DNA of 62,483 nucleotides. It comes from Ruegeria sp. Alg231-54 (lineage in GTDB: Bacteria > Pseudomonadota > Alphaproteobacteria > Rhodobacterales > Rhodobacteraceae). Location of the stretch: the NCBI RefSeq assembly GCF_900143525.1, contig NZ_FREZ01000015.1, positions 30,621-93,103 on the forward strand, in the 5' to 3' direction. The notes beneath the pieces were generated by a model. The model did not search any database and was not told the DNA's origin. It saw only the letters and a program-made list of their open reading frames with translations. Below, in pieces: positions 9,420-20,096 of this stretch. Both the position numbers and the translations under genes were made by a program. How positions within the stretch are numbered: the first letter of the stretch is position 1; every line of letters begins with the position of its first letter.

Positions 9420-10309
9420 TGCATCTCCTCCTGTGCGTAATGGCGGTAGAGGTCTTCAAGTTTGGGCGGGGTCATTTCCACATCCGCCACGGCGTCGCCC
9501 AGTCCGGCGATGCGGCGCAAGGCCTCCATCTTGTCATCCGGCGAGCAGAGCAGTTCAACAGATGCACCGTTGATCCGGTTGCCGCCCAGTTCGGCGGCAA
9601 GTGCTTCGGGGTTCGCGCTGGCAAGCACTTTGAGGCGGATCGGCAGACCAGCCAGGGCCGACAGATTGTTGAGCGTGTCATCCGCGACCATTCGGCCTTC
9701 GCGCATGATGGCGATGCGGTCGGTGCGGGCTTCGACCTCGGTGAGAGCGTGGGAGGCAATCAGGACCGCTGTGCCTTGCCCGGCCAATTCATCGATGATG
9801 GCATAAAGGTCTTGCCGCGAGATCGGGTCCAAACCACTTGTTGGCTCATCCAACAACGCCACTTTCGGCTGACCCAGCAGAACCTGCGCCAGACCCAGGC
9901 GTTGGCGCATGCCTTTGGAGTAGGTTCCGATCCGGCGGTCCAGAGCGTTGCCAAGGCCCACGCGGTCCAGCAGGCCGCGAACATCGGCCTTGGACCCGGA
10001 GAGCTGCGCAAACAAGGTCAACTGTTCGCGGCCCGTCAGCGCAGGATGAAACGACACCGCCTCAGGCAAATAGGCAGTATCCCGCCGCGCCTGCGCACTG
10101 CCGGGAGTGGCATCTCCGATCCGGATGGTTCCGACATGGATCGATGTCAGACCGAGGATAGATTTGATCAGGGTCGACTTGCCCGCACCGTTATGGCCCA
10201 GCAGCGCCACGCGCTGACCAGGGGCAAGAGACAGGGTGATATCGTCGAGAACACGGGCTTTACCTCGGTCCTTGCTGACTTGGGTAATACTTAGGGCCTT
10301 ATCCGTCAT
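9416..10309 (-). CDS. nosF: NosF, ABC ATPase of the NosDFY complex
   Basis: 297 residues, a cytoplasmic ABC ATPase. Walker A is GHNGAGKST, the signature region YSKGMRQRLGLAQ, and Walker B VALLDEPTSGLDP, followed by the H-loop ASH. The C-terminal 80 residues are the NosF-specific extension. It powers NosDFY for N2O reductase maturation. It overlaps nosD by 11 bases and nosY by 4. Confidence 0.94.
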   Translation of the reverse strand: MTDKALSITQVSKDRGKARVLDDITLSLAPGQRVALLGHNGAGKSTLIKSILGLTSIHVGTIRIGDATPGSAQARRDTAYLPEAVSFHPALTGREQLTLFAQLSGSKADVRGLLDRVGLGNALDRRIGTYSKGMRQRLGLAQVLLGQPKVALLDEPTSGLDPISRQDLYAIIDELAGQGTAVLIASHALTEVEARTDRIAIMREGRMVADDTLNNLSALAGLPIRLKVLASANPEALAAELGGNRINGASVELLCSPDDKMEALRRIAGLGDAVADVEMTPPKLEDLYRHYAQEEMQ

Positions 10310-11555
10310 GAGGCACCTTTTTCATTGCTGGGGGTTCAGGGGCTTGCATCAGTGGGTTGCTGTCCATCACACCGCCCGGCAACAGCGCCGGGAAGGCCGA
10401 TTGGGACCAGCGCACCAGTTGCACGGCGGGGGAGCCGAGCAAAAGTTTGGCCGCGGGTTGGGTCCACAGCACATGGTCCATACTGTCATTGGGGCGATAA
10501 GGGGCGTCGGCGATGCCGTCGCCGTCCACGTCATAGGCGGCAAAATCGGACCAGTAATTGCCGCGTTCTTCTTCGGACCACTCGACCCATTTGGTCGAGA
10601 CGTATTTCACCTGCGTCCGGTTCCCGATGAACGCGTTGCCAACGATGCGGTTGCGTTCGGACCCGGCAGTAAAGTGGATGCCGATACCGCATCCCTCGAA
10701 CCAGTTGTCGGTGAATTCGTTCTTGTTGGAGTTATAAAGGAAGGTGCATTTTTCCTTGGCACCGATCACGACATTGCCGGTGATCTGACTCTTGTTGGCG
10801 TAGTTCAGCATCACGCCATGTTCACGGTCACCGATTGAGACGTTGTCTGCGACTTTCACATTGGTTGTGAACATCACCGCATAACCCAGATCGTTGCCGA
10901 TCGAGACATTGTTACTGACAACTGAGTCGTCGGCATACATGTAATGCACCGCAAAACGCAGGTCGCGGAACAGGTTACCGGTGAAGGTGTTCTTTTTCGA
11001 CGAGTTCACAAAGATCCCGTCGCGGCCATAGCGGATGTCATTGCTATCCACCACGGAACCGGGCGCGTTCCAGACGTAGACGCCGTTTCCACGGTCGTTC
11101 ATTCGCTGGTCTTGGCGACCTTCAATGCGGTTACCACGAACGATGCTGTCCTTGGCACCATGAATGTCGACGCCATAAAGATTGCCCAGCAGCACATTAT
11201 CCTCGACCACGGGCGCTGTGGCCGTTTTGGTCAGTTGGATGCCGCTGTCGATCCCATCATGGCTTGAGCCCGAACCGATCACTGTCAGACCGCGCACGGT
11301 TACACTGGGCCCGGTCACGGTGATGACACTGCCTTCACCTTGCCCGTCGATGGTGGCCTGTCCCAGCCCGTCGATGGTGACGGGCCGATCCAGCACAAGT
11401 GTTTCGGTGTAGACACCGGGGCTCAGGCGAAGGGTGTCTCTATCCGCCGCCTGCGCCAGTGTTTCATTGATGGCCCCCGCCCGGTTGGGCACATCCCAGT
11501 CCGCTGCCCAAAGGGGCGAGCCGAGCAGGAGCGGTATGAGCAGGAGCCAACGCAT
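10299..11555 (-). CDS. nosD: NosD, periplasmic copper-site maturation protein
   Basis: 418 residues with an N-terminal signal peptide (MRWLLLIPLLLGSPLWAADW). The body is a right-handed beta-helix made of CASH/PbH1 repeats, visible as recurring GN-x-I/V-x-GN elements (LLGNLYGVDIHG, SIGNDLGYAVMF). NosD docks on NosFY and passes copper from NosL to NosZ. It starts 3 bases after the nosZ stop, in the canonical nosRZDFYLX order. Confidence 0.93.
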   Translation of the reverse strand: MRWLLLIPLLLGSPLWAADWDVPNRAGAINETLAQAADRDTLRLSPGVYTETLVLDRPVTIDGLGQATIDGQGEGSVITVTGPSVTVRGLTVIGSGSSHDGIDSGIQLTKTATAPVVEDNVLLGNLYGVDIHGAKDSIVRGNRIEGRQDQRMNDRGNGVYVWNAPGSVVDSNDIRYGRDGIFVNSSKKNTFTGNLFRDLRFAVHYMYADDSVVSNNVSIGNDLGYAVMFTTNVKVADNVSIGDREHGVMLNYANKSQITGNVVIGAKEKCTFLYNSNKNEFTDNWFEGCGIGIHFTAGSERNRIVGNAFIGNRTQVKYVSTKWVEWSEEERGNYWSDFAAYDVDGDGIADAPYRPNDSMDHVLWTQPAAKLLLGSPAVQLVRWSQSAFPALLPGGVMDSNPLMQAPEPPAMKKVPHDG

Positions 11556-11558
11556 GGG

Positions 11559-13466
11559 TTATGCTCCCGCCGGTTCGACCAACATGCGACCACGCATTTC
11601 CATGTGCAGCGCGTGGCAGAACCACTGGCAATAAAACCAGTGCACGCCTGGACGGTCGGCGGTGAAGGTGACCGATGCGGTTGCCATCGGAGCCACTTCC
11701 ATCGCGATGCCGTAGTTGCCCAGGCAGAAGCCGTGGGTCACATCGTCCACGTCATCCAGGTTGGTGATGTAAACCGTCACCTCGTCGCCCTGTTTGACGG
11801 TGAACTTTTCAAGGCTGAAGGTCGGGGCCTGCGAGGTCATATAGACCCGCACCTTTTTGCCGTCCCGGATGGGTTCTTCGGCACCTTCTTCCAGATCGAT
11901 GCCATCGGCTTCGGCCTGTTTGCGGGCGTCTTCCCATGTGACATCGGCGCGATCCCAAACGTTGACCGGGTTGACGATGTCGGCGCGAACCATGATCGAG
12001 TCATGCGGCTCAGCAAAGGTCGGACCGTCGTGAACCACTTTCATCTCGTTGGATGAGATGTCGATCAGCTGTTCATTTTCGGGCTTCAGCGGGCCCGTGT
12101 TCAGGAACCGGTCTTTCGAGAACTTGTTCATCGAAATCAGCCATTTGCCGTCGGCCTCCTTGGTTTCACCCATGGTGGTCGAGTTGTGGCCCGGCTGATA
12201 GTGCACATCAACCTTCGAGATGATCGGGTCCACGTCCTCACCGGCATAGGCCTTGATGGCGTCTTCGATGTTCCACTTCACGATCTGACTGTCGAGGAAC
12301 AGCGTGGTGAACGCATTGCCCTGACCGTCATAGGCGGTGTGAAGCGGGCCAAGACCCAGCTGCGGTTCACCCACGATGCAGGAGCGTGGGTCGGCATCGC
12401 TTTCGAACAGGGCGTCTAGTTTGGTGATGTCCATGATCGAAACGGTGGGCGACAGCTTACCGTTGATGCAGACATGCTTGCCGTCAGGCGCAGTGTTGAT
12501 ACCGTGCGGCGAGTTCGGGATCGGGATGTAACGGGTGTACTTCTTGTTCTGACCCTTGCGTCCATCCAGAACCTTGACGCCTTTCAGTTCCTGATAGTCA
12601 CCGGCCTCAATCCCTGCTTCGATTTCTGCGAGGTTGAAGACAACGACATGATCCAGCTCGTTTTCGGTCATCTCGGCCAGGTTCATACCCATTTCCGAGT
12701 TGTACGAGGTCGAATAGGCGTATTTGCCCTGATAGTCGCAGTCCGTGTTGTCGAGGTTCCCGGACACGATCACCTGCCACGCCACTTCCATGGTGTCGCC
12801 GTCCAGCGCGGTGAAGATGTTCACGTATTGCGACGGATCGTCCAGCACTGTGCCATCGTTGACCAGCGGCGTTTCATCCTCACCATTGGCAAAGACATAA
12901 CCGGTGCGCGGGAACTTCTGCGGACGTAGACCGTGGATCGCCTTGGCATTCGGAATCTCGGTGATCTTGTCGCATTTCATCACATCGCAGCGCACGCGGG
13001 CGACGCGGGTGTTGGCCTTGTCGTTCATGAACAGATAGCGGCCATCATAGGTACCATCGGTGAACGACATGTGCGGGTGGTGAAGGTCGCCGTTGTCATA
13101 AGTTTTCAGGCCGCGCTTGGCGAGAAACTCTTTGGTCTCCGGCAGCAGGCCGTCGGTCATGATCTTCAGCGATTCATTGGTCTGGCCCCAGCCGGTGGCC
13201 GAGCAGCGGTTGAAGACCGGCACCCGCATCAGCTCGCGCATGGAAGGGAAGCCCAGGATACGCAGTTCACCGGTCTGACCCGAGGACCAGAAGCCGTAAT
13301 ATTCGTCCAGTTCGCCGGGCTGCAGATTGGCATTGGCGGCGGCGCTGGCCTGTTTTGCGGTCATCAGGGTCGAACCCAGACCGGTCCCGGCCAGCACGGC
13401 GCCGGTTGCGGTTGCGCCCAGCATCCCGCGACGTGTGATGTTCAGTTTGTTGTCATGTTCCGACAT
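11559..13466 (-). CDS. nosZ: Nitrous oxide reductase NosZ, clade I (Tat-exported)
   Basis: 635 residues. I place the start at ATG 13466, with AGGAGG close upstream; the open frame extends 134 codons further into nosR and is not real. A Tat signal ([19 protein letters not shown]) marks clade I NosZ. The beta-propeller holds the CuZ histidines (for example [21 protein letters not shown]). The C-terminal cupredoxin domain has the CuA set C-x3-C-x3-H-x2-M at Cys613, Cys617, His621 and Met624. It reduces N2O to N2 in the periplasm, taking electrons from cytochrome c or cupredoxin. It follows nosR by 13 bases. Confidence 0.97.
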   Translation of the reverse strand: MSEHDNKLNITRRGMLGATATGAVLAGTGLGSTLMTAKQASAAANANLQPGELDEYYGFWSSGQTGELRILGFPSMRELMRVPVFNRCSATGWGQTNESLKIMTDGLLPETKEFLAKRGLKTYDNGDLHHPHMSFTDGTYDGRYLFMNDKANTRVARVRCDVMKCDKITEIPNAKAIHGLRPQKFPRTGYVFANGEDETPLVNDGTVLDDPSQYVNIFTALDGDTMEVAWQVIVSGNLDNTDCDYQGKYAYSTSYNSEMGMNLAEMTENELDHVVVFNLAEIEAGIEAGDYQELKGVKVLDGRKGQNKKYTRYIPIPNSPHGINTAPDGKHVCINGKLSPTVSIMDITKLDALFESDADPRSCIVGEPQLGLGPLHTAYDGQGNAFTTLFLDSQIVKWNIEDAIKAYAGEDVDPIISKVDVHYQPGHNSTTMGETKEADGKWLISMNKFSKDRFLNTGPLKPENEQLIDISSNEMKVVHDGPTFAEPHDSIMVRADIVNPVNVWDRADVTWEDARKQAEADGIDLEEGAEEPIRDGKKVRVYMTSQAPTFSLEKFTVKQGDEVTVYITNLDDVDDVTHGFCLGNYGIAMEVAPMATASVTFTADRPGVHWFYCQWFCHALHMEMRGRMLVEPAGA

Positions 13467-13479
13467 GATCGTTCCTCCT

Positions 13480-15657
13480 TTAGGAAACGGTTTTCGGTTT
13501 GGCGTTCGGATGGTTCGCCGGTGGTTGTCCGAGTGGGGTCTTGAGATCGACCGACCCTGTCTTGGCCCGCCGCTTGAGCTGGCGGATAACGACGGGACAT
13601 TTGTCCTCGGACTGGTAGAGCACCTGACAATGCAGGCAGGTGACGCACTCGTTCGGATTGATCTCACCGGTTGGGTGGATCGCCTGAACGGGGCATTCGT
13701 TGGCGCAGGTCTGACAGGGGGTGCCGCAGTCCTTGTAGCGGCGCAGCCAGTCGAACATGCGAATTCGGGCGGGGATGGCCAGCGCTCCGCCAAGCGGGCA
13801 GAGGTAGCGGCAGTAGAACCGTTCAATGAACAGCCCGATCCCCAGCAGGGCCAGCGCAAAGACCACAAAGGGCCAGTCGCGCATGAATTTCAGAATGATC
13901 GCGGTCTTGAACGGTTCGACCTCGGCATATTTCTCGGCCAGCGGAATCGACACGAAGCTGAGGCCGAAGAGACCCAGAAAGATCATGTATTTTGCAGGCC
14001 AGAGGCGTTCGTTCAGACCCCAGGGCAGCGTCCATTGCGGCACTTTCAGCGCGCGGGCGATCTTGTTGGTCAGTTCTTGCAGGGCACCAAACGGGCACAG
14101 CCAGCCGCAATAGGCCCCACGACCCCAGAACAGCAGCGCTGCGGCGACGGCGAACCATTGGATGAACACCAGCGGGTCCAGCAGGAAAGCGTCCCATGAA
14201 AAGCCCGTGCGCAGGCTGCCTGCCAGTGCCATCAGGTTCACCACGCTCAGCTGTGCATTGGCGTACCAGCCGATGAAGAACAGGGTTAGCGTCAGATATC
14301 CGATGCGGAACCAATAGAAGGTCCGTGCATTCATCGTGGCGTGGAACTGGAAGAAGAAGGTCGCGGTCAACACCAGCAGCATGACGCCCAAACCGACGAT
14401 TTCGACCGTGCGGTCTTTCCAGATACGCTTCCAGAGGGCGGCCTTGGCGGCGGCTTCGCTGGTGGCGTCATCGACGACGGCAGGGGCGGCGACCGGCAAC
14501 AGGTACTGTTCAGGCAGCTTGTAGCCCAGATCGAAGGTCAGGAAGGTTTTCTCAACCGCACCCACGGCACGCTGTACCAGCAGTTGCAGGCGAAACGGTT
14601 CGGCCGGGTCGAACTCGGCCTCGGCCGGGATTTTGAAGATATCCAGTTCGGTGAAACTGGGCGCATCGGGGGCTGCGACCTTGCCCAGACGCTCTTGTTG
14701 CTTGTCAAAGAACCGAACGGAATTGTCGCCCTGGATCAGCTGAATGCGGTCGAAAATACCTCCGCGCACATAACCTGAACCCTTGAAGCTATAAGCCCCA
14801 CGCCCCAGCACCAGAATGGCCTGTTCGCCTTCGTCCAGCCGCTCGGTCAGGTTCTGATATTCAGCCTCGCCCAAAAGGGACTTGCCGATCGAAGGGACCG
14901 AGACCAGCGCCACGTGCATGTCGATGAACGTGTCATCCGGCTCGCCCGGTTCCGGGCGTTTGATGGCACGCTGATCGCCTGTGGCTGCAAAGGCGGCATT
15001 GACCTGACCGACATCCAAAGTCAGGCGTCGGACCGAGCCATCGCCGGATAGAGTGGTCCAGTCATAGACTGAGTTCTTAGCCATATCGATTTCGCGCTTG
15101 GGACCATCGGCTTGTAACGGCGACAGACCACCCAGACCCAGCGCGCGGGCTACCTTGATGCCGCCACGAACCAGGCTGTCATCAATCACCATGATCGTGA
15201 CCGTCGCGCCCGAGATGATGTCGAGGTCATGCCCCTCACCACCAGTTTCAACCTCGACTTTCAGGTCGAGCCCGGCATAGCCCTCGGTCAGTTCGACCAT
15301 GCGCGAATTGGGAATGCCGATCAGAACAATGGGTTCCGAGTGCTTGACCAGTTTCACACCGGTCAGAACTGCGTCGTCGTCGATGGCGGCCACTACGTGG
15401 ATAGGTTTGCCCGAGTAACCGGTGGTGCCGACGAAGTCTGAGGTCAAAAAGGCCCAGGCGACAGTCGCGCCACCCTTAAGAACCGGGGCAACGGGCATGT
15501 CATCGCGCACGGGACCAAAGGCATCGGCTTCGGGGACCAACTCAGAAGGGGTGATGTCAGGCAGGAAGCTGGCGAGGCTGTCAGCATGGGCACTGATCGC
15601 CATCAGGCAGGACAGGGTAAGGGCCAGCAGGAATTGGATTGCGCGACTTACGGCCAC
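13480..15657 (-). CDS. nosR: NosR, membrane flavo/iron-sulphur electron donor to NosZ
   Basis: 725 residues from GTG 15657, with GGAGG six bases upstream. A signal peptide leads to a periplasmic FMN-binding domain ([13 protein letters not shown] gives the flavinylated Thr region). Several membrane helices follow, then cytoplasmic [4Fe-4S] motifs (CQTCANECP and CVTCLHC). Cys-Pro motifs WLCPFGAL and RYLCPLGG lie between helices. NosR supports N2O reductase activity and CuZ integrity. Its start overlaps the DUF2946-like gene by 10 bases. No nirI paralogue appears beside nirS. Confidence 0.95.
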   Translation of the reverse strand: MAVSRAIQFLLALTLSCLMAISAHADSLASFLPDITPSELVPEADAFGPVRDDMPVAPVLKGGATVAWAFLTSDFVGTTGYSGKPIHVVAAIDDDAVLTGVKLVKHSEPIVLIGIPNSRMVELTEGYAGLDLKVEVETGGEGHDLDIISGATVTIMVIDDSLVRGGIKVARALGLGGLSPLQADGPKREIDMAKNSVYDWTTLSGDGSVRRLTLDVGQVNAAFAATGDQRAIKRPEPGEPDDTFIDMHVALVSVPSIGKSLLGEAEYQNLTERLDEGEQAILVLGRGAYSFKGSGYVRGGIFDRIQLIQGDNSVRFFDKQQERLGKVAAPDAPSFTELDIFKIPAEAEFDPAEPFRLQLLVQRAVGAVEKTFLTFDLGYKLPEQYLLPVAAPAVVDDATSEAAAKAALWKRIWKDRTVEIVGLGVMLLVLTATFFFQFHATMNARTFYWFRIGYLTLTLFFIGWYANAQLSVVNLMALAGSLRTGFSWDAFLLDPLVFIQWFAVAAALLFWGRGAYCGWLCPFGALQELTNKIARALKVPQWTLPWGLNERLWPAKYMIFLGLFGLSFVSIPLAEKYAEVEPFKTAIILKFMRDWPFVVFALALLGIGLFIERFYCRYLCPLGGALAIPARIRMFDWLRRYKDCGTPCQTCANECPVQAIHPTGEINPNECVTCLHCQVLYQSEDKCPVVIRQLKRRAKTGSVDLKTPLGQPPANHPNAKPKTVS

Positions 15658-16112
15658 AGCGCACCTCCGGATACTTGGATTGACGCTATGGACGCGCGCT
15701 GGGCGCGTTCGATGTATTTCTTGGGCGCAGTCGGGGGGCCACGGGTTTCAGGCCACAATCGTTTCAAGCTGCAAACCTCAACCAGATGGCGGGGCGAAAG
15801 GTGTTCGGTGTGAATAACGTTGTCCCGTGCCAGGACAGGCAAGTTCGGCACCGGGGCCGCCGAGGTGACCGCACACAGGGCGCAATCGGCGCATTTGGGG
15901 CAGGGCGCGGTTGGGTCCAGGTCTTCCTCCTCAAGGTCTATCTGGACCCAGACCGCCCCTGCCTCCGAGCAGATTTCCACCCACATGCTTTGGCCGGGAC
16001 TCGCCAGCGCCGGACCGATCGTTTGCAACAACAGCATAAGGATACCCGCCAACGCACACGTCGCACGTAACGCGCGAACAGGGAGGCTGTGCAGAGGGCT
16101 AAGGGCGGGCAT
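15648..16112 (-). CDS. DUF2946-like exported Cys-rich protein heading the nos operon
   Basis: 154 residues. A hydrophobic segment at about 17-37 (CALAGILMLLLQTIGPALA) is followed by MWVEICSEAGAVWVQIDLEE, which resembles the DUF2946 core, and a cysteine cluster CPKCADCALC that could bind copper. It is the first gene after the regulatory box at 16170 and overlaps nosR by 10 bases, so it is translated with the nos operon. DUF2946 genes often occur near copper-handling genes; a copper role here is inference. The resemblance is to short motifs only. Confidence 0.7.
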   Translation of the reverse strand: MPALSPLHSLPVRALRATCALAGILMLLLQTIGPALASPGQSMWVEICSEAGAVWVQIDLEEEDLDPTAPCPKCADCALCAVTSAAPVPNLPVLARDNVIHTEHLSPRHLVEVCSLKRLWPETRGPPTAPKKYIERAQRASIASIQVSGGALWP

Positions 16113-16169
16113 GGAGAATCCAACTCGGAAATCGTTCCTAAGTCGTAGGGGATTCTCGCTTGGTGATAC

Positions 16170-16183
16170 TTGACTTCGGTTAG
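16170..16183 (-). promoter_or_regulatory. Dnr/NNR/FNR-type box of the nos operon
   Basis: Written in the plus direction it is TTGAC-TTCG-GTTAG, one mismatch from TTGAC-N4-GTTAA. It ends 57 bases before the first codon of the DUF2946-like gene, a spacing shared with other boxes in this window. Confidence 0.65.
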
Positions 16184-16201
16184 GCTGCAGGAAATTTCGC
16201 G

Positions 16202-16465
16202 TTATTCGTCCGCTTCATCCATCAGCCCGCGCAACCAACGCCCTGCCAACCACGCGGCGGGTACGCCCAGGGGAATTGACCACAGGATCGCGGCTACAGG
16301 CGTAATCACGCCAAACCCGGCGCTGTTGGCGATCAGCCCCGCTAGAAACAGGTTGATGGCCACGGTCAAAGCCGTGGCCGGATACAAAAGGATGGCCAGT
16401 TTCCAGACCGGCCAATTGCCCTCAGTGGCTGGTGCCTTCCGAGAAGGTGATTTTGTTCCAGACAT
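16202..16465 (-). CDS. small membrane protein ending the nir operon
   Basis: 87 residues from ATG 16465 ([16 protein letters not shown]). It has two predicted transmembrane helices (about 20-45 and 50-75) with an acidic tail (GLMDEADE). Its start lies inside the 3' end of nirN, a 44-base overlap in another frame, so it is coupled to the haem d1 operon. I recognise no family. A role in the membrane side of nitrite respiration is possible but only by position. Confidence 0.7.
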   Translation of the reverse strand: MSGTKSPSRKAPATEGNWPVWKLAILLYPATALTVAINLFLAGLIANSAGFGVITPVAAILWSIPLGVPAAWLAGRWLRGLMDEADE

Positions 16466-17975
16466 TGTATTTCCCTGAAGGTTTGCGCATCGGCAGGCGG
16501 CGGACCTCTTCCAATGTTTGCGCGTCATAGACAATAACCGCGCCATCATCTTCCCAGATGGACACGAGTGCGTGGCTGCCATCTTTGGTGAATTCCACAT
16601 GAGCCACGGTTTGACCGGGGGCCGGGCGCAGAGTCTTAACGATTTCAAGACTCTGCTTGTCGATCACATGCATAGCGTCCTTGTTGGGTCCAAAGAACAC
16701 ATCGGCCCAGACGTAAGGAGAATTCTCATGGCTGCGCATGAAAAACCCCGGCCCTTCGGTTTTGATCTGCTTAACAGTTTTCCAGGTCTCCATATCGATC
16801 ACGGAAACGGTGCCATCGGTCAGGTGCGGCGTTGCCATCACGGTCGTATCGCCATACCTCCACGTGATCCCCGAGCCCAGGTGCGGCATCCCCGGCAGAT
16901 CCAGATCGGCGACCTTCTGACCGATGACCAGATCAATCACCTGACCGCCCTCGCCGCCGCGGGATGCGCCCATGACGTATTCATAGCTCTGGTCGAAAAA
17001 GAAATCATCCAGATAGTCCGGCGTGGTGATCTTGCGCACCGGGAAAGGGTCAGGGTTTTTGAATTGTCCTTCGATGCGGAAATCATGACCGATACCAAAT
17101 TGAGGAGGATTTGACCCGTAGAAGACCTCCCAGATCTCGGGCACATCCTTGAGGGCCAGAACAAAGCTCTCGCGTGGGGGGGCCTGATAGACCGCCGAGA
17201 CACGGCTGGGGACGCCCTTCTTGCTCTTAACTTCGACGACTTTGGCAACCGACAGGTCCTCGGTCGATAGCAGGGTCAGGCTGTTGGGCAGGTAATTGGC
17301 CACGGCCACCCATTTGCCATCGCCCGACATGGCAATGTTTCGGCTGTTCAGGCCCGCGCGCACGCGGCCAACCTGTTTCAGCGCCCAAATGTCGTACTTC
17401 TGCACCCAGCCATCGCGGGACATGATGAAGACATAGCGGCCATCGGGGCTGAATTTTGGGCCGCCATGGACGGCAAAGGGGGTTTCGAACCGATCCAAAA
17501 CCTCGAAAGTGTCACCGTCCAGCACGCTGACATGATGATCCCCGGTCTCAACAGCCAGAGTGATGTTCATCGGGTCGCTGTCCCAGATGGGTGCTTCAAC
17601 TGCGACGTAATTCTCGTCCAGAATTCGGCTGGCCATTATGTCGGCCTCACCCCACTCGGGATCGCTTTCCAGCGGTGATTTCAACCAACCCGCCAGTTCT
17701 TCAATCTGCAAAGCGTCGAGCTCATGCGAGAAGGCAGGCATTTGGGTTGCGGTCCGCCCTTCGGCGATAACTGCGGCAACGCGAGGACCGCGCATCCGCT
17801 TCAGCGTTTCAGGGATAAGCGCCGGCCCCACGCCGCCTAAGCGGTTTTCGCCGTGGCAGGACGCACAAAATTCAACGTAATCAGAAGGAGCGTCGGCCCA
17901 CGCGGTTCCGATCAACAACAGCGAGCAGAGAGCGCCGAGTTTGAGCGTCTTAGAAGAACTGATGCGCCGGATCAT
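16422..17975 (-). CDS. nirN: NirN, dihydro-haem d1 dehydrogenase
   Basis: 517 residues from ATG 17975, preceded by GGGGGAAA. It has a signal peptide ([12 protein letters not shown]) and an N-terminal cytochrome c domain with CASCH at 37-41. An eight-bladed d1-type propeller related to NirS and NirF follows ([40 protein letters not shown]). NirN carries out the last step of haem d1 synthesis and may pass d1 to NirS. It overlaps nirJ by 26 bases. Its similarity to NirS could confuse annotation, but NirS is separately present at 25892-27568. Confidence 0.93.
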   Translation of the reverse strand: MIRRISSSKTLKLGALCSLLLIGTAWADAPSDYVEFCASCHGENRLGGVGPALIPETLKRMRGPRVAAVIAEGRTATQMPAFSHELDALQIEELAGWLKSPLESDPEWGEADIMASRILDENYVAVEAPIWDSDPMNITLAVETGDHHVSVLDGDTFEVLDRFETPFAVHGGPKFSPDGRYVFIMSRDGWVQKYDIWALKQVGRVRAGLNSRNIAMSGDGKWVAVANYLPNSLTLLSTEDLSVAKVVEVKSKKGVPSRVSAVYQAPPRESFVLALKDVPEIWEVFYGSNPPQFGIGHDFRIEGQFKNPDPFPVRKITTPDYLDDFFFDQSYEYVMGASRGGEGGQVIDLVIGQKVADLDLPGMPHLGSGITWRYGDTTVMATPHLTDGTVSVIDMETWKTVKQIKTEGPGFFMRSHENSPYVWADVFFGPNKDAMHVIDKQSLEIVKTLRPAPGQTVAHVEFTKDGSHALVSIWEDDGAVIVYDAQTLEEVRRLPMRKPSGKYNVWNKITFSEGTSH

Positions 17976-19164
17976 GGCGTTTCCCCCGGAACGGCGTGAC
18001 CTGCAGGCGTTCGCCCGCGTCATCCACGCCGATTTCTTGGTTTGACAGATAGCATGCCGGATCTTCCGCCCACGGGTCGCCGGTCACCTGCAAAGCCCGG
18101 ATACGGGTGTTGCCACCACAGACATCCTTGAGCTGACAGGCGCCGCAGCGCCCTTTCAAGGGGCGGGGACGTGTTCGCAGCATGGCCAGCATTTGATCAT
18201 CGCCGGTCCAAAGTTCCGAGAACGACCGGGTCTTCACATTGCCGACCGTGTAGTCCGACCAATATGTGTCAGGATGGACCCGGCCTAGATTGTCGATATT
18301 GGCCACGCCTTGGCCGCTGGAGTTGCCACCCCATGCCGCCAGATGCTCGCGTACATGAGCTGTTTTTTCAGCATCGAAACGTGCGCGGACCCAGTTCAGG
18401 AAATGCCCCGCGTCAGCGTCATTATTACCGGTCACGATATCCAGAGGACGACCACTCGAGGCAGCCTCCCACGCGCGGTCCAGCAGCAGGTCCAGCCCGT
18501 TCCGTGTGCGCAGATGTTCAGCATCTTCGCCCCGGTTCTTGTCTCCACGACCGGCATAGACCAGATGGGACAGGTAGAACTTGTCGACACCTTCGTCATC
18601 GCACAATTGCAGCAGGTCGGGCAGGTGGTGTTGCGTGCCCTCGGTCAGGCAAAACCGAAGACCCACTTTGATGCCGCGCTTCTTACATTCGCGAACACCG
18701 CGCAGGGCGTCGGCAAAGGCACCCTCGACACCGCGAAACCAATCGTTCGTGGCTCCAATCCCGTCCAACGAGATACCCACATAGTTGAATCCCACATCGG
18801 CAATCATATCGGCTGTTTCGTCATAGATCCGCGTGCCGTTGGTCGACAGTGCCAGCATCGGCACCAGATCGCGGGCCCGTTTGGCGATGTCAAAGAAATC
18901 GAACCGGTCCAGTGGTTCTCCACCCGAGAGGATCAGGGCCGGGACGCGAAATTGGCCCAGATCCTCAAGGGTTACCATGGCTTGCTCATGGCTGAGCTCA
19001 CCGGGGAAGGCCACATCCGCCGAAACGGTATAGCAATGGCGGCATTTCAAATTACAGCGCCGCGTCAGGTTCCAGATAACCACCGGTTTCACCGGGCCGG
19101 AGCGGCGTTTGCGCACCAAGGTTGGATTGACCAGTTGGTGCATGTATTCGGTCAGGCGGAACAT
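17950..19164 (-). CDS. nirJ: NirJ, radical SAM enzyme of haem d1 synthesis
   Basis: 404 residues. The radical SAM cluster motif CNLKCRHC lies at 37-44, followed by [11 protein letters not shown], typical of the family. The C-terminal SPASM-like region has [10 protein letters not shown] and a later Cys for an auxiliary cluster. NirJ removes the propionate side chains of didecarboxysirohaem to form the keto groups of haem d1. It starts 3 bases after the nirH stop. Confidence 0.95.
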   Translation of the reverse strand: MFRLTEYMHQLVNPTLVRKRRSGPVKPVVIWNLTRRCNLKCRHCYTVSADVAFPGELSHEQAMVTLEDLGQFRVPALILSGGEPLDRFDFFDIAKRARDLVPMLALSTNGTRIYDETADMIADVGFNYVGISLDGIGATNDWFRGVEGAFADALRGVRECKKRGIKVGLRFCLTEGTQHHLPDLLQLCDDEGVDKFYLSHLVYAGRGDKNRGEDAEHLRTRNGLDLLLDRAWEAASSGRPLDIVTGNNDADAGHFLNWVRARFDAEKTAHVREHLAAWGGNSSGQGVANIDNLGRVHPDTYWSDYTVGNVKTRSFSELWTGDDQMLAMLRTRPRPLKGRCGACQLKDVCGGNTRIRALQVTGDPWAEDPACYLSNQEIGVDDAGERLQVTPFRGKRHDPAHQFF

Positions 19165-19167
19165 GTC

Positions 19168-19650
19168 TCAGCCTTTCGCTTTCAGGCGCAGCCCGGTCTT
19201 TTTCAGGATGCGCGTGGAATAAAGGATATCTTTGACCCGGCAGGCATCGCCCAGAATGGCAGCAATTTCGGCGCGCTTTGCTTCGACCTCGTCACGATCA
19301 GCGCCGTGTACCATGGCGAACAGATTGTATGGCCAATCGGGCAGGGCGCGGGGACGTTCATAGCAATGGGTGACAAAGGGCAACGCGCCGATCCGGACGC
19401 CTAATTTGGTGATCCGGTCGTCATCCACATCCCAGACGGTCATCCCGTTCGATGTCATGCCCAATTTGTAGTGGTTCGGCGCGGCAGCGATGCGACGGAT
19501 CACACCGCGCGACTTCAACTCGGCCAAGCGGTACAAAAGGGCATCTTCATCCATGCCAAGTATCTCGGCCATCTGCGCATAAGGCGCGGGCACAAGGGGC
19601 AGGCCGCCTTGCAGCGCCTCGATAATCTCTCGATCTCTTGCGTCGATCAT
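19168..19650 (-). CDS. nirH: NirH, sirohaem decarboxylase subunit
   Basis: 160 residues with an Lrp/AsnC-like fold: an N-terminal winged helix (DREIIEALQGGLPLVPAPYA) and a ligand-binding domain with HCYERP and WPYNLFAMVHG, the conserved decarboxylase signature. NirD, L, G and H together convert sirohaem to 12,18-didecarboxysirohaem. It overlaps nirG by 4 bases. It should not be read as a transcription factor in spite of the fold. Confidence 0.92.
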   Translation of the reverse strand: MIDARDREIIEALQGGLPLVPAPYAQMAEILGMDEDALLYRLAELKSRGVIRRIAAAPNHYKLGMTSNGMTVWDVDDDRITKLGVRIGALPFVTHCYERPRALPDWPYNLFAMVHGADRDEVEAKRAEIAAILGDACRVKDILYSTRILKKTGLRLKAKG

Positions 19651-20096
19651 GCCGCCACCCGAAAGCCGATGAAAAATTCCTGTAATTTGGGGAAACGAAG
19701 AACGCAGATCCCCGTTTCCCGTTCGATTGCATCAGCAGTGCCCACGATCCCCTCGGGAGTTTCAGTGGCCAGCACGAACCACATGTTCAGCCGGTGCGTA
19801 CGTTCATAATTGTGGGCAACCTCAGCATGCGCATTGACTTTGGTCAGGACGGTTTCGAATTCTTCAGTTGGCACCGCCATTGCACACAGGCAAAAAGCGC
19901 CCCCCATGGCGGCGGCGTCGAAGAACGGACCAAAGCGCGTGATCACTCGGCCGTCTTTCATACGGGTCAGGCGGTTAAGCACTTCGCTTTCAGGAATGCC
20001 CAACTCCTCTGCCACGGCTGCATAAGGGTGCGATACCAAGGGTAGATCGTCCTGCATCAGGTTCAGGATCGCGCGGTCGGTTCCATCCAATTTCAT
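19647..20096 (-). CDS. nirG: NirG, sirohaem decarboxylase subunit
   Basis: 149 residues from ATG 20096 (MKLDGTDRAILNLMQDDLPL), overlapping the nirDL stop by 4 bases; the longer upstream frame lies inside nirDL and is rejected. It is an Lrp-like domain with HNYERTHRLNMWFV, matching the NirG/NirL half of the decarboxylase. It shares the haem d1 pathway with NirDL and NirH. Confidence 0.9.
   Translation of the reverse strand: MKLDGTDRAILNLMQDDLPLVSHPYAAVAEELGIPESEVLNRLTRMKDGRVITRFGPFFDAAAMGGAFCLCAMAVPTEEFETVLTKVNAHAEVAHNYERTHRLNMWFVLATETPEGIVGTADAIERETGICVLRFPKLQEFFIGFRVAA

Noticed and set aside
13467..13868. 134-codon extension of nosZ upstream of ATG 13466
   Set aside because: It lies within nosR in another frame, and ATG 13466 has a strong RBS and a Tat signal.
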